A stretch of 64,000 nucleotides of DNA from an uncultured Prevotella sp. (GCA_900322035.1 ONYL01000011.1:19042-83041), one strand, 5' to 3'. Numbered from the stretch's first letter, positions 1 to 9,571 are shown. Program-made: numbers and translations. The notes: a model not told the origin generated them from the sequence alone.

Positions 1-2
1 CT

Positions 3-182
3 CCAGGCGACTTCATTTTGGAATACCGGCTCGTGCATGCCGAGATGCTGCTCAAGACGACCGATATGACGGTATCGGAGATCATCAACGCCTGCGGCTT
101 CCGCAACCGCTCCTTCTTCTATCGTGAGTTTTCCCGCCGCAACCATTGTCTCCCCTTAGAATTTCGTCGTCGTGATGGCTGA
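3..182 (+). CDS. AraC-family transcriptional regulator, C-terminal fragment (cut by window edge)
   Basis: Only the last 59 codons are inside the window; the reading frame is open from base 3 to the TGA at 180-182. The residues form the second helix-turn-helix of an AraC-type DNA-binding domain: MTVSEIINACGFRNRSFFYR followed by EFSRRNHCLPLEF, matching the family pattern in which I-A/C-x-x-x-GF-x-x-x-S-x-F-x-R-x-F precedes a Pro-x-E-F/Y-R end. What precedes this domain cannot be seen. It may be a plain AraC protein, or a TPR-AraC or hybrid two-component protein like others in Bacteroidota. A decayed copy of its last eleven codons lies at 2056-2088, which suggests that its 3' end was part of the unit duplicated downstream. 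Confidence 0.75.
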   Translation, partial: PGDFILEYRLVHAEMLLKTTDMTVSEIINACGFRNRSFFYREFSRRNHCLPLEFRRRDG

Positions 183-434
183 GCCGCCTTCCCGCAGGGT
201 GGCTGACCAACCTCTGAGGCCCGTTGGCTCCGCTGAGGGAGGCTGCCGAGCGGATGGAAACGACCTTGTGTGGGGGGCTAAGACATCATCCATCAACCCT
301 CAAAAGGTTTGTATCCTAAAGAGTAGAAAATAATAATAAACGTTTACCACCTTAAAATAATAGGGAAATTGGGATTTTTTCGTTTTCGATGTCAGATTTT
401 CCGAAAAATTGTTACCTTTCTATCGATATTTTTA

Positions 435-442
435 TATATTTG
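435..442 (+). promoter_or_regulatory. Bacteroidota -7 promoter box, TATATTTG
   Basis: TATATTTG fits the Bacteroidota -7 consensus TAnnTTTG and ends 22 bases before the ATG at 465. No convincing TTTG -33 box is found at the usual 19-21 base spacing. The same arrangement (a box followed by GGCAAAAA) lies upstream of the paralogue at 2292, so the promoter was probably duplicated with the gene. A GATTTTCCGAAAA motif lies upstream at 395-408. Confidence 0.5.
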
Positions 443-464
443 GCAAAAATTAATCCTATGTGCT

Positions 465-2045
465 ATGAACAAGATTTTTACTTTAGTATTGTCTGTGCTG
501 CTTTGTATGGTGGGTTCTGCGGCTTCAGCCCAAAACGTAAGCACTCCCGACAGCCTTAATGCTTATTACCGACTGTCCAATCCCGATTTGAATCAGTATA
601 TGACCGCCTTCACTGAGGGGGGCATTGGCGTAACCTCAGCCAATCCCTCCAATGCTTCGCAGGTGTTTCGTCTCTCTACTTCTAAGTTGTATAACATTTC
701 CGCCGATTTGGCGGATTTGCGGTCGCGCTTGGATAAAGGTGAAATTGACACAGCTACCTACAACACTCTTTCCCAACAAGTCCTCACCCTCAACATTTGG
801 AAAAACGGATCCCATCCAGTTAAGGAATTTCGTACTCAGGGTGCAGATTACGCCCTGTTCTTCTCCAGGTTGAGCGACTACTGCGACAGCGCCATCACCG
901 ACTTCCTCAATCATGAGGTTCCTGACATTTACAACGAGTATCACGACGCTTTGACGCTTTTGGCCGTGTTCTCCGGTGTGATCTACCCCGCCGATCTCGC
1001 CACAGAGGAAGCCTTCAGATCTTGGTGCGAGAGATATCTTGTCCAGTGGCGTGATATAACCGACTTCTCTCTATATATGCGTCCTCTCTATATTACTCCT
1101 GCAGATGGTGGCGATCCCTATTTCTCCACCAGCTATGCCGTCGAGTTTAAGACACCCGCCTGGATCGGCAACATGAAGAACGCGCAGACCTATATCAATG
1201 CCATCCTCACGAACAATGGGGCCAATCCCGATGTTGACACCCTCGATATCTGGCAGTCGGCCGTGGAACGCGTCCTGGCTGAGGTGGCCAAGGACTATAC
1301 CGAGGAGTCGGAAGCGTATAAGTTGGCCGAGAACCTCTTCGACAACACCAAGGCCGACATGGTCTATGCCCTGTCGACCGATGAGAATGGTGACCTCTAC
1401 GCCCAGCCGTTGCCCGACGCTTTCGGCACGAACGGAGTGAGTCTCACGGCGGAGCAGCGCCAGCGTCTCACCTGGACCCCCGAGGAGGTAAACGATCATT
1501 CTCCCTTTTCCGTGGCTCCTCAAGCCAGCCTGAAGGGCGACGACGGATATTACTATACCACCCTCAACACCGACTTCCCCTATCGTGTGCTCTCCGCCGA
1601 CGTTTCGGTCTATACCGTTTCGGCTGTAGACACCACTACTGGCGCTACCACGCTCAATGCCCTCTCCGACGGTAGGGTTCCAGCCCATACGCCGGTTGTC
1701 GTGAGGTCTAAGTCAGTCGACCTCACCCAAAACCAGCTGACACCGCTCGATGGCGATTTAGCCCCCACAGATGGCAATGTGCTCAGTGGTACCCTCTTCG
1801 CCCGGCAAAACACTAACAGAGCGCAGACTCTGACGCTCGCCAACGGTAAACCAGCCTTCCTTGAGAAGCCCGAAACACTACCGGCCAACACGGCATTCTA
1901 CTATGCCAAGATCGCTGAAGGCCTCCTTCCGATTCCCACGACTTCAGCCACCAAGGTTGTCTTTGATCTTCAGGGACGCAGAGTGGCCCAGCCCAACCAT
2001 AGAGGAATTTATATCATCAACGGACGGAAGGTAGTGGTGAGATAG
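465..2045 (+). CDS. secreted protein of unknown function with sorting-tail-like C-terminus (tandem paralogue 1)
   Basis: This is a 526-residue protein whose function I do not recognise. The start is placed at the ATG at 465 because it opens a clear signal peptide (MNKIFTLVLSVLLCMVGSAASAQ, likely cleaved before Q23) and matches the start of the next gene; the frame is open further upstream only through a TTG. The mature part begins with a segment around DSLNAYYRLS, has a central block at residues 224-328, and ends with FDLQGRRV...GIYIINGRKVVVR, a tail common in secreted Prevotellaceae proteins that resembles a short type IX sorting domain. The next gene is a paralogue of the same length. The two are near identical in the central block and clearly divergent on both sides of it. 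A strong terminator follows at 2166-2200, so this gene is probably transcribed alone. Secretion is well supported; a role is not. Confidence 0.85.
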   Translation: MNKIFTLVLSVLLCMVGSAASAQNVSTPDSLNAYYRLSNPDLNQYMTAFTEGGIGVTSANPSNASQVFRLSTSKLYNISADLADLRSRLDKGEIDTATYNTLSQQVLTLNIWKNGSHPVKEFRTQGADYALFFSRLSDYCDSAITDFLNHEVPDIYNEYHDALTLLAVFSGVIYPADLATEEAFRSWCERYLVQWRDITDFSLYMRPLYITPADGGDPYFSTSYAVEFKTPAWIGNMKNAQTYINAILTNNGANPDVDTLDIWQSAVERVLAEVAKDYTEESEAYKLAENLFDNTKADMVYALSTDENGDLYAQPLPDAFGTNGVSLTAEQRQRLTWTPEEVNDHSPFSVAPQASLKGDDGYYYTTLNTDFPYRVLSADVSVYTVSAVDTTTGATTLNALSDGRVPAHTPVVVRSKSVDLTQNQLTPLDGDLAPTDGNVLSGTLFARQNTNRAQTLTLANGKPAFLEKPETLPANTAFYYAKIAEGLLPIPTTSATKVVFDLQGRRVAQPNHRGIYIINGRKVVVR

Positions 2046-2055
2046 GGAGGCGCTT

Positions 2056-2088
2056 CTCCCCTTGGAATCTCGTCGTCGGGAGGCCTGA
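2056..2088 (+). pseudogene. remnant of the AraC gene 3' end, duplicated between the two paralogues
   Basis: Eleven bases after the stop of the upstream gene, the sequence reads LPLESRRREA-stop. The AraC fragment at the window start ends LPLEFRRRDG-stop. The flanking bases also match: TCTCCCCTT before it, and CTGAGCC then TTCCCGCAG after it. The simplest reading is that the tandem duplication unit ran from inside the AraC gene through the secreted-protein gene, leaving this tail behind. Confidence 0.55.
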
Positions 2089-2165
2089 GCCTTTTCCCGC
2101 AGAGGCCCCGACCTATCTCCGTTTGACCTTTGCCCCGCGTTTCTTCAGCATCAGCCCACGGGCGT

Positions 2166-2200
2166 AATCCCCTTTGCCGACAGCGGCAAAGGGGATTTTT
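2166..2200 (+). terminator. rho-independent terminator after paralogue 1
   Basis: Perfect 14-bp arms (AATCCCCTTTGCCG at 2166-2179 and its complement at 2184-2197) enclose a four-base loop, and a run of five T ends at 2200. It separates the two paralogous genes into different transcripts. Confidence 0.85.
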
Positions 2201-2215
2201 CCTTTTTTCGATATC

Positions 2216-2232
2216 CGATTTTCCGAAAATCG
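2216..2232. promoter_or_regulatory. perfect palindrome upstream of paralogue 2, possible operator
   Basis: CGATTTTC-C-GAAAATCG is a perfect dyad with 8-bp arms, 25 bases upstream of the -7 box at 2257. The core GATTTTCCGAAAA recurs at 395-408, upstream of the first paralogue, although the dyad there is imperfect. Conservation in front of both copies suggests a regulator site, but it could simply be duplicated sequence. Confidence 0.4.
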
Positions 2233-2256
2233 ATATTCCGCAGCCTGCTTTTTCCC

Positions 2257-2264
2257 TATTTTTG
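2257..2264 (+). promoter_or_regulatory. Bacteroidota -7 promoter box, TATTTTTG
   Basis: TATTTTTG fits TAnnTTTG and lies 28 bases before the ATG at 2292. No clear -33 box is seen. Position and flanks (followed by GGCAAAAA) mirror the box at 435-442. Confidence 0.5.
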
Positions 2265-2291
2265 GCAAAAAATTATTTAAAGCCATACCCT

Positions 2292-3872
2292 ATGAACAAG
2301 ATTTTTACTTTTGTGGGCTGCCTGCTGCTCTCTGCTCTCAGCCTCACCGCCTCTGCCCAGCAAGAGGGCTATCCCGACAGTCTGAATGCCTACTATCGTC
2401 TGGCACAGCCCTCTTCGGGCCAGTATTTCACCGCTTTCAGCGCAGGAGCCTTGGGCGTGAGTTCTCCCGACCCCGCTCGCGCCTCGCAGGTGATCCGACT
2501 CTCTACGACCAAGATGTATTCCTTGGCCGATGACATGGCCGCCCTGCAGGCACAGTTGGAAAACGGCGAGATCGACCAGGACACCTACAACCGCATGTTC
2601 CAGCAGATCATGACCCTCAACAGCTGGAAGAGCGGATTCTATCCCGTGACCCATCTGCGCTCCCAGGGTACCGACTACGCCCTGCTGATGGCCTCCTTGA
2701 AAACCTACTGCGACAGGGCCATCAACAACTTCCTCAACGACGAGGTGCCAGGTATCTATAATCAGTATTATCAGACGCTGCTCATGCTCAGCGTCTTCTC
2801 CGGAGTGATCTATCCCGCCAATTTGGCTACCGTCGACGACTTCAAGGCCTGGTGCAACAACTATCTCTCCCAGTGGCGCGACATCGCCGACTTCCGCCTC
2901 TACCTGCATCCCCTCACGGCTACCCAGGAGGGCGACAACACCCCCAACTTTACGGGCAACTATGCCGTGGAATTCAAGACTCCCGCCTGGATCGGCAACA
3001 TGAAGAACGCACAGACCTACATCAATGCCATCCTCACGAACAATGGGGCGAATCCCGATGTCGACACCCTCGATATCTGGCAGTCGGCCGTGGAACGCGT
3101 CTTGGCTGAGGTGGCCAAGGACTACACCGAGGAGTCGGAGGCGTATAAGTTGGCCGAGAACCTCTTCGACTACACCAAGGCCGACATGGTCTATGCCCTG
3201 TCGACCGATGAGAACGGCGACCTCTACGCCCAGCCGCTGCCCGATGCCTTCGGTACGAACGGCGTCACGCTCACCGACGACCAGGCGCAGCGCCTCGTCT
3301 GTCACCCAGAGGAGGTGGATGAGGGCTCACCCTTTGCCGTGGCTCCCCAGACCAGCCTGAAGGGGGACGACGGATGGTACTACACCGCGCTCTATACCGA
3401 TTTCCCCTTCCGCGTGCTCTCTCCCGACGTGGTCGTCTATACCGTCTCGGCTGTGGACGCTGTCACAGGAGCGGCCACCCTTGAGGAAATACCCGATAGC
3501 AAGGTGCCTGCCTGCACTCCCGTGGTGGTGAGGTCTAAGTCTGTGGACTTGTCAGCCAACCAACTACTCCCCCTCGACGAGGAGGTTGCCGCCGTGGAGG
3601 GTAACTTGCTGAAAGGCACCTTCTTCCCCCAGAAGAACGATGGCACGATGAAGACTCTCACTCTTTCCGGCGGCCATCCAGCCTTCCTTGCCGTTCCCGA
3701 AACCGTCGCTGGCAACAGCGCCTACTTCGACGGACAGGTGGCCAATGGCCTCCGTCAGCTCTCCGCCGCCTCCACGTCACGGACCGTCTACGACCTGCAA
3801 GGGCGCCGAATGAACGGCACCGCCCCGAAGGGTATCTACGTAATCAACGGACGAAAGGTGGTTGTGAGATAG
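2292..3872 (+). CDS. secreted protein of unknown function with sorting-tail-like C-terminus (tandem paralogue 2)
   Basis: This protein has 526 residues, exactly the length of its upstream paralogue, and its function is not recognised. The ATG at 2292 is chosen because it begins MNKIFTFVGCLLLSALSLTASAQ, a signal peptide aligned with that of paralogue 1. It shares the DSLNAYYRL start, the central block (here from about base 2961 to 3275) and the tail YDLQGRRM...GIYVINGRKVVVR. By eye, the N-terminal and C-terminal thirds are roughly 60% identical between the copies, while the central 105 residues differ at only two positions, which points to gene conversion. It has its own upstream promoter box and a hairpin lacking a T run downstream at 3881-3915. 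The next gene begins 58 bases after its stop and may be partly co-transcribed with it. Confidence 0.85.
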   Translation: MNKIFTFVGCLLLSALSLTASAQQEGYPDSLNAYYRLAQPSSGQYFTAFSAGALGVSSPDPARASQVIRLSTTKMYSLADDMAALQAQLENGEIDQDTYNRMFQQIMTLNSWKSGFYPVTHLRSQGTDYALLMASLKTYCDRAINNFLNDEVPGIYNQYYQTLLMLSVFSGVIYPANLATVDDFKAWCNNYLSQWRDIADFRLYLHPLTATQEGDNTPNFTGNYAVEFKTPAWIGNMKNAQTYINAILTNNGANPDVDTLDIWQSAVERVLAEVAKDYTEESEAYKLAENLFDYTKADMVYALSTDENGDLYAQPLPDAFGTNGVTLTDDQAQRLVCHPEEVDEGSPFAVAPQTSLKGDDGWYYTALYTDFPFRVLSPDVVVYTVSAVDAVTGAATLEEIPDSKVPACTPVVVRSKSVDLSANQLLPLDEEVAAVEGNLLKGTFFPQKNDGTMKTLTLSGGHPAFLAVPETVAGNSAYFDGQVANGLRQLSAASTSRTVYDLQGRRMNGTAPKGIYVINGRKVVVR

Positions 3873-3880
3873 GTGGTTCT

Positions 3881-3915
3881 GTCCAAAGGAAGGGAGACTC
3901 TCCCCTCCTTTGGAC
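3881..3915. other. intergenic hairpin without a T run
   Basis: The arms GTCCAAAGGA and TCCTTTGGAC, extended inward by GGGA/TCCC, enclose a five-base loop between two secreted-protein genes. The + strand follows with TAAAAAG, so it is not a canonical terminator in this direction. It could protect an RNA end or weakly reduce read-through. Confidence 0.5.
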
Positions 3916-3930
3916 TAAAAAGATTTGCTT

Positions 3931-6900
3931 ATGAAACGATTATTACCCCTTATCCTGTCTTGCTTGGCCGTTAGTATCCATGCCAGTGCCCAAGAGTCTG
4001 CTTTTTGGGGATACTTAAGCCAGTCCTCCGAGTGGGACACTCAGACCGGTGTTTATTCCTATCAGACCACCCCGCCTTTTGACAAGACCTCGCTCTTCGC
4101 TTCGGGCGATTGTTTCTTCAACGCAGGCTGTGCCTGGCAGAACGGCTATTATTACGGCATGTACTATAGTGCCGGCGGCTGGTTCTCCGAGCCTTCTGCC
4201 ACCCTCTATAAAATCAACACCGACACCTGGACCGCCGAGGGCGACCCCGTCAACCTCACCCTTCCCGACCAGATCAACTTCGTAGCCATCGAGACCGCTC
4301 AGGCCACCGATGGCACCACCTGGGGCGAATTCCGTACCGCGGACGAGAACACCTACGAGCTGGGTACGGTGGATTATACCCACATGACGCGTACCTCATT
4401 GTCCACCACCACCCGCTACTATCTTGCCTTGGGCATCGTCCGTGATGGTTTCCTCTACGGCGTAGATACCAACGGTGACCTCTACCGCATCAGTACCTCC
4501 ACGGGCGAGGAGACCCTTGTGGGTCATACGGGAATCAAGATAGGCGGAGAATATACCGATCCCAAGACCATTGCCACCAGCGGTGAGATTGATCCCGCCT
4601 CCGATGAGTTCTATTGGCCCTATTATTCTGGAGTCTACGGCGATTCAGTCTATATGTATAAGATCGACCTCAAGACGGCTGCCGCTACAAAACTGGGCGC
4701 GTTGCCCTCCGGTGACCAGATCATCGGCATGATCTTCCCCGTTGTCAAGGCCCCTGAAGGAGCCCCCGCACCCGCCAGCGACATCGCCTTTCATTTCACC
4801 GATGCTTCGCTGTCGGGGCAAGTCACCTTCACCGCTCCCGACACCACTGCCTCGGGTCAGCCGCTCGACGCGCCATTGTCCTATCAGCTTGAGGCCGCCG
4901 ATACCGTCTACAAGGGTACCGTGGCTCCCGGAGCCACCGTCAGCGTCGCTGTCGCCGTCAAGACCTCCGGCCTATTGGGGGTGAAGATCACCCTCTCCAA
5001 TGTTAAGGGAACTTCACTTCCCGCTTCGGCCTCCCATTGGGTGGGCTACGACGTTCCGGCCTCGCCTTCAGCCATTCAGGCCACACTATCGGCCGACACC
5101 GTGGCCACCGTCTCATGGAAAACGCCCGCCCAAGGGGTGCACGGAGGCTTCTTGGGAGAGATGACCTACGATGTCTGTCGGGTTGTCGACGATCAGTCCG
5201 TCACCCTCGCCACAGCCATCGGTGCCACCTCGCTCACCGATACCCTTCGGTTTGAGGGAAACAAAAAGGTCTGCTATGGCGTAAGGGCTCACAACGGCAG
5301 TCTGGTCGGAGCCTATGGTTACAGCAACACCCTCACGGCCGGAGCTCCCTACCAGGTGCCCTTTGAGGATCGGTTTGACGAGAACACCAAGCGCGACTTC
5401 TATACCACTATAGATGCCAACCACGACGGCATCACGATCTTCCGCCACTATTCTCCAGCAGAGTGGGGCGGTTTGATCCCGGAGCAGGACTACCATGAGA
5501 TGGGCTATAATGCTTCCACAGCCAAGCAGAAGGCCGACGACTGGTTCGTCTCGCCGAAAATCCATCTCGATGCCGGAGTGATCTACAAATTCGCCGTTGA
5601 CGCGCACTCTTCCAGTTCCCTCAACTCCGACAAGCAGGTCATGGAGGTCATGATGGGTGCAGACACCACCGTCGCCGCCATGAGCCACAGCATCATGACG
5701 CCCGTCACGGTCTCCAACCACGAGCCCAAGACCCTGATGAGAGAGTTTTCCGTTGATGAGAGTGGCACTTATCATTTGGGCATCCATGTGCTCACCGATC
5801 CCGGCATGGAGAGTCTCTATTTCACCAACATTCTCGTGGCTGTAGCTACCGATCCCGAAGCCCCCGACTCTGTAAGGCAGTTGAGCGTAGTGCCCGATCC
5901 TGAGGGATTGCTCAAGGCCACTGTCAGCTTTGAAGCCCCGACTGTCACCAATTCCGGTCGTACGCTTTCCAGTCTCTCTAAGATAGAGATTCTCCGCAAT
6001 GGGGAGGTCATCGCCACTGAGACAGCTGTTGCCCCGGGGCAGAGCGTGACCTATGTTGACGAGACCCCTGCCAATGGCTACAGCAACTATACAGTCGTTG
6101 CCTATAACGACAAGGGCAATGGTCGCAGGGCTGAGCGCCCCCCACAGGTTTCGCCATTAGCGACAAGGGCCAGGGGTTCGTCTTCAGCTGGAACCAGGTA
6201 TCCGCTGTCGGTGCCAACGGCCGTTTGGTCCGTCCGCAGGATGTGAGATACAGACTGTGGCTGCTCGACGAGAGTTATAACAACCGTGAGGAGATCAAGG
6301 ATACCACGGGCCTGGGTGCCGCCTACGCCATCTCCACCGATGAGGGAGCCCAGGATCTCATCCGCTTCGGAGTCGTAGCCTACAATGTGGCCGGAGAGAG
6401 CCGTGCGGCCTACGTCCGTACGCTGACAGGTGCTCCCTACACCCTGCCTTTCGCCGAGAGCTTTGCCACCGGCGTTGGTCACGGACTCAGCTGGATGGAA
6501 GGCGACGGCGACTTTGCCATCACTACCGCAGAGAGTTCCGACCAGGACGCAGGCTGTGTGGCCTACACGCCCGACCACGACGCTGAGACCGCATCGTTCA
6601 ATCTTGGTAAGATGAGTCTCCTCACAGCCACCCATCCCCGTCTTTCCTTCGCCTATCACCATTTGGCTTCCACCGACAGTATTGTCGTGAAGGCCGCCCT
6701 TCCCGATGGTAAGACGTTTAGCTTGGACACTATTACCGGTTCCGACGAAGAGCTTGGATGGCAGAATACCACTGTCAGTCTTGATGCTCTTGCCGGCCAG
6801 CGCTACTTCATCCCCAAATTCGTCGTCACGGCCAACGCTGGTCATAAGGTCTGCCTCGACAATATCCTCATCCGTGATCCTTATCCCACAGACCTGGCCG

Positions 6901-7355
6901 TCGACCTCACGGTCTCCGACACCATAGAGGCGGGCCGTCCTGCCAAGGTCAAGGTCACCGTTACCAACCTCGGTCTCACCCCCGTTTCCGACTATCGTGT
7001 CGACCTGCTCCAAGGCTCCACGCTCTTGGCCACCGCCAAGGCTTCCGCGGTCTTGCAGCCCGATTCCGCCATAGTCTTTGAACTCTCACCGGTGATCCAG
7101 GGAATGGATGGCGAGAGTGTCCTGCTCACCGCCCGCCTCTTCTGTGCCAAGGATGTCTATGATGCCAATGATGAGGCCACCTATGTGGTGTATGTTGATG
7201 GAACCACAGTCCTCGGTGGCGTGAGCTTCGGCCTCGCCCGTCCTGTGGATGTCTATTCTCTCGACGGCAAGCTCCTGAGGAGCAAGGCCACCTCGCTGAA
7301 AGGTCTGCCACAAGGAGTGTATATCTTGGAGGGCAGAAAAGTCCAGGTAAAGTAA
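3931..7355 (+). pseudogene. large secreted beta-propeller / Fn3 / jelly-roll protein, broken by a frameshift in a C run
   Basis: The gene would encode about 1141 residues if one base were restored. The ATG at 3931 opens a signal peptide (MKRLLPLILSCLAVSIHASAQ). Domains in order are: an N-terminal repeat region with propeller-like motifs (residues ~25-270), a fibronectin-III-like segment, a first 'choice-of-anchor J'-type jelly roll (around VPFEDRFDENTKRDFY), a second Fn3 segment, a second jelly roll (LPFAESFATGVGHGLSW), a CARDB-like Ig segment, and a tail VYSLDGKLL...GVYILEGRKVQVK resembling a type IX sorting signal. The frame breaks at a run of six C (6138-6143). With a seventh C the protein reads ...ERPPTGFAISDKGQGFVF... 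without interruption into the downstream frame. This may be a true mutation, a phase-variable tract or a base-calling error. The gene at 11748 is a shorter homologue. The protease gene follows 23 bases after the stop, so the two are probably one transcript. Confidence 0.8.
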
Positions 7356-7378
7356 GTTTCATTTAATTCGAAAACATC

Positions 7379-9571
7379 ATGTTCTCTCTCAAAAGCAATA
7401 TATTATGGGCAATGGCCCTCTGCTGCACCCTTGCAGCAGAGGCTAAGCCCCGGACGCAAGCCCAAATCATGCAGTTGGCCGGCGATGCCCTCGCCGCCAG
7501 GATGAACAATGTGAGGCACTCGGCAGTCGCCCGACCACTCTCTGTGGCCTATTCCACAGAGGCACTGACCGTGGTGCAGCAGGGAGGCGGCGGCTATGCC
7601 GTCATCTCCAACGACGACCTGCTGCCCGCCGTTTTGGCCTATTCCCCTTCAGCCTTCAGCCCAACCGATGCCAATCCCGGGTTGAAATGGTGGCTGGCCG
7701 CAGTGGAGGAAGCGGCCAAGGATATTGTGGCCTCAGGTGTACCCTTCAGGAGCGTGACGCCCGACACCAACACCTTTCCCGATCATGTTCCGCAGATGCT
7801 CAGTAGCGTTTGGGGACAGATGGAACCCTACAACAACTTCTGTCCGCTGGAATATGATGCCACGGGCAAACTGGTGGGACGCACAGTGGTCGGCTGTGTG
7901 GCCACGGCCATGGCGCAGATCATGTACTATCACAAATATCCCACTCAGCCTACGGGAGCCTATACCGACATGCAGACCACGGATGCCTTTGGCCGGCCTG
8001 TTCCCATCACCGTGAATCTCGATGACTATACCTTCGACTATTCGCTCATGCAGGATTCCTACACACCCGGCAACTACAGCCCGGCAACTGCCGATCAAGT
8101 GGCCGCGCTGAGTTATGCCTGCGGTGTGAGTTTTGCCATGATCTACGGAACTGGAGCTTCGGGCACCTATTCCGACAGTGCGGTGGTGAGTCTAAAGGCG
8201 CACTTCGGTTTTCCCAATGCCCAACTGCTCGACCGCTCCACTTTCACCGATGGCGACGATGTTTGGATGAATATCATCTTCAATGAGCTCAGCCACAACC
8301 GTCCCTTGATGTATTCCGGTGTAGACGACATCTGGACGGTGGGCGGAGGTGGCCACGCCTTTGTCTTCGACGGTTATGATGCCGAAGGCCTGGTGCATGT
8401 CAACTGGGGCTGGTATGGCCGCAACGACGGCTACTACGCTGTAGACCTGCTCAATCCCCGCATCCACAGTTTTCACAACCAACAGGACATGATCATCGGC
8501 TGCGAATCGCCCTCCCAGGCTTCTGTCCGAACTGATACGCTCCGGGTGGAAGGTGATGTGAGTGCCGATAGTCTGCGCAGTTATGCCGAGAAGAGCCGCA
8601 CCCAGGGGCTGCGCTTTCTCGACCTTTCCAAGGCCACGTTGCCTGGCGACTCGTTGCCCACCAAGATTTTCTATGGCAGTCTGTTGCAGAAAATCGTGCT
8701 GCCGGCTTCGCTCACAACGTTTGGCGACGGCGTCTTTGCCGACTGCCGTAATCTCTCTGAGGTCGAGTTTGGCGACAATGACGAGCGCCATTTCGTGGTG
8801 GCCGACAACGTAGTCTACACTGCCGACACCACAGAAGTCATCGAGGTGCTACCTTATTATTATAACGCGGCCAACTTGATGGCTGACTACAACTCGGTGT
8901 TTGAGACGCCCGCCACAGTGAGAAAGATCCACCGCTATGCCCTCGACGGTTGTTTCCGTATTCAGGGGCTTGTCCTTTCTCAGAAAGTGGAGCATATCGG
9001 TAGCAGCGTTTTTGCCCATGCCACTAATCTGAGACGCATTTGCCTTCGCACCTCCACACCGCCCACGGTGGACGTCCGTGCCTTCGACGGTCTCGATATC
9101 GGCTACACCCAGTTGGCCATTCCAGCTGGAACCCGCGATGTCTATAGCCGCTCGGCGGGATGGAGAGATTTCTTCCGGTTGGACAATGTTGTCGAGCAGG
9201 GTACCAATATCCGAGCCACCGATGTCTATCGTCATGAAGGCGAGGAAAATCCCGAATGGCAATACCGTGTGCTGGGTGACTTCGTCAGTGGAGAGCCCAC
9301 TCTCAGTTGTGAGGCCGGTAAGGATTCTCCCGCCGGCGACTATCCCATCCGTGTGGAGCGGGGCACCATAGAAGGCGAAAACGTGGTCTTCACCAATGGC
9401 ACCCTTCATGTCGTCGACAAGAGCGTGCAGCTTCCCACCACGGGAATCCATGCGCCCATGTTCAACTCTAAGGACCGCGCCTTCACCCTTGGCGGCTGTG
9501 CCGTATCGGGCAAGCTGCCATCGGGTGTGCATGAGATTCTTATCATCAACGGCAAGAAAGTGGTCCGTTGA
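7379..9571 (+). CDS. C10-family (streptopain/interpain-like) cysteine protease with BspA-type leucine-rich repeats
   Basis: This is a 730-residue secreted protease. The ATG at 7379 gives a signal peptide (MFSLKSNILWAMALCCTLAAEA). It is followed by a Spi-like propeptide (YAVISNDDLLPAVLAYS) and the papain-fold C10 domain: nucleophile Cys173 in VVGCVATAMAQI, catalytic His326 in GGHAFVFDGYD, and the conserved VNWGWYGRNDGYY just after it. From about residue 400 come BspA-type LRR_5 repeats (KIVLPASLTTFGDGVFADC), which in this family mediate binding to host or bacterial surfaces. The end, EILIINGKKVVR, looks like a shortened sorting tail. C10 enzymes cleave host proteins and are made as inactive zymogens. 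It lies 23 bases after the frameshifted propeller gene and 156 bases before a second C10 protease. All key residues are present, so it is probably active. Confidence 0.9.
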   Translation: MFSLKSNILWAMALCCTLAAEAKPRTQAQIMQLAGDALAARMNNVRHSAVARPLSVAYSTEALTVVQQGGGGYAVISNDDLLPAVLAYSPSAFSPTDANPGLKWWLAAVEEAAKDIVASGVPFRSVTPDTNTFPDHVPQMLSSVWGQMEPYNNFCPLEYDATGKLVGRTVVGCVATAMAQIMYYHKYPTQPTGAYTDMQTTDAFGRPVPITVNLDDYTFDYSLMQDSYTPGNYSPATADQVAALSYACGVSFAMIYGTGASGTYSDSAVVSLKAHFGFPNAQLLDRSTFTDGDDVWMNIIFNELSHNRPLMYSGVDDIWTVGGGGHAFVFDGYDAEGLVHVNWGWYGRNDGYYAVDLLNPRIHSFHNQQDMIIGCESPSQASVRTDTLRVEGDVSADSLRSYAEKSRTQGLRFLDLSKATLPGDSLPTKIFYGSLLQKIVLPASLTTFGDGVFADCRNLSEVEFGDNDERHFVVADNVVYTADTTEVIEVLPYYYNAANLMADYNSVFETPATVRKIHRYALDGCFRIQGLVLSQKVEHIGSSVFAHATNLRRICLRTSTPPTVDVRAFDGLDIGYTQLAIPAGTRDVYSRSAGWRDFFRLDNVVEQGTNIRATDVYRHEGEENPEWQYRVLGDFVSGEPTLSCEAGKDSPAGDYPIRVERGTIEGENVVFTNGTLHVVDKSVQLPTTGIHAPMFNSKDRAFTLGGCAVSGKLPSGVHEILIINGKKVVR

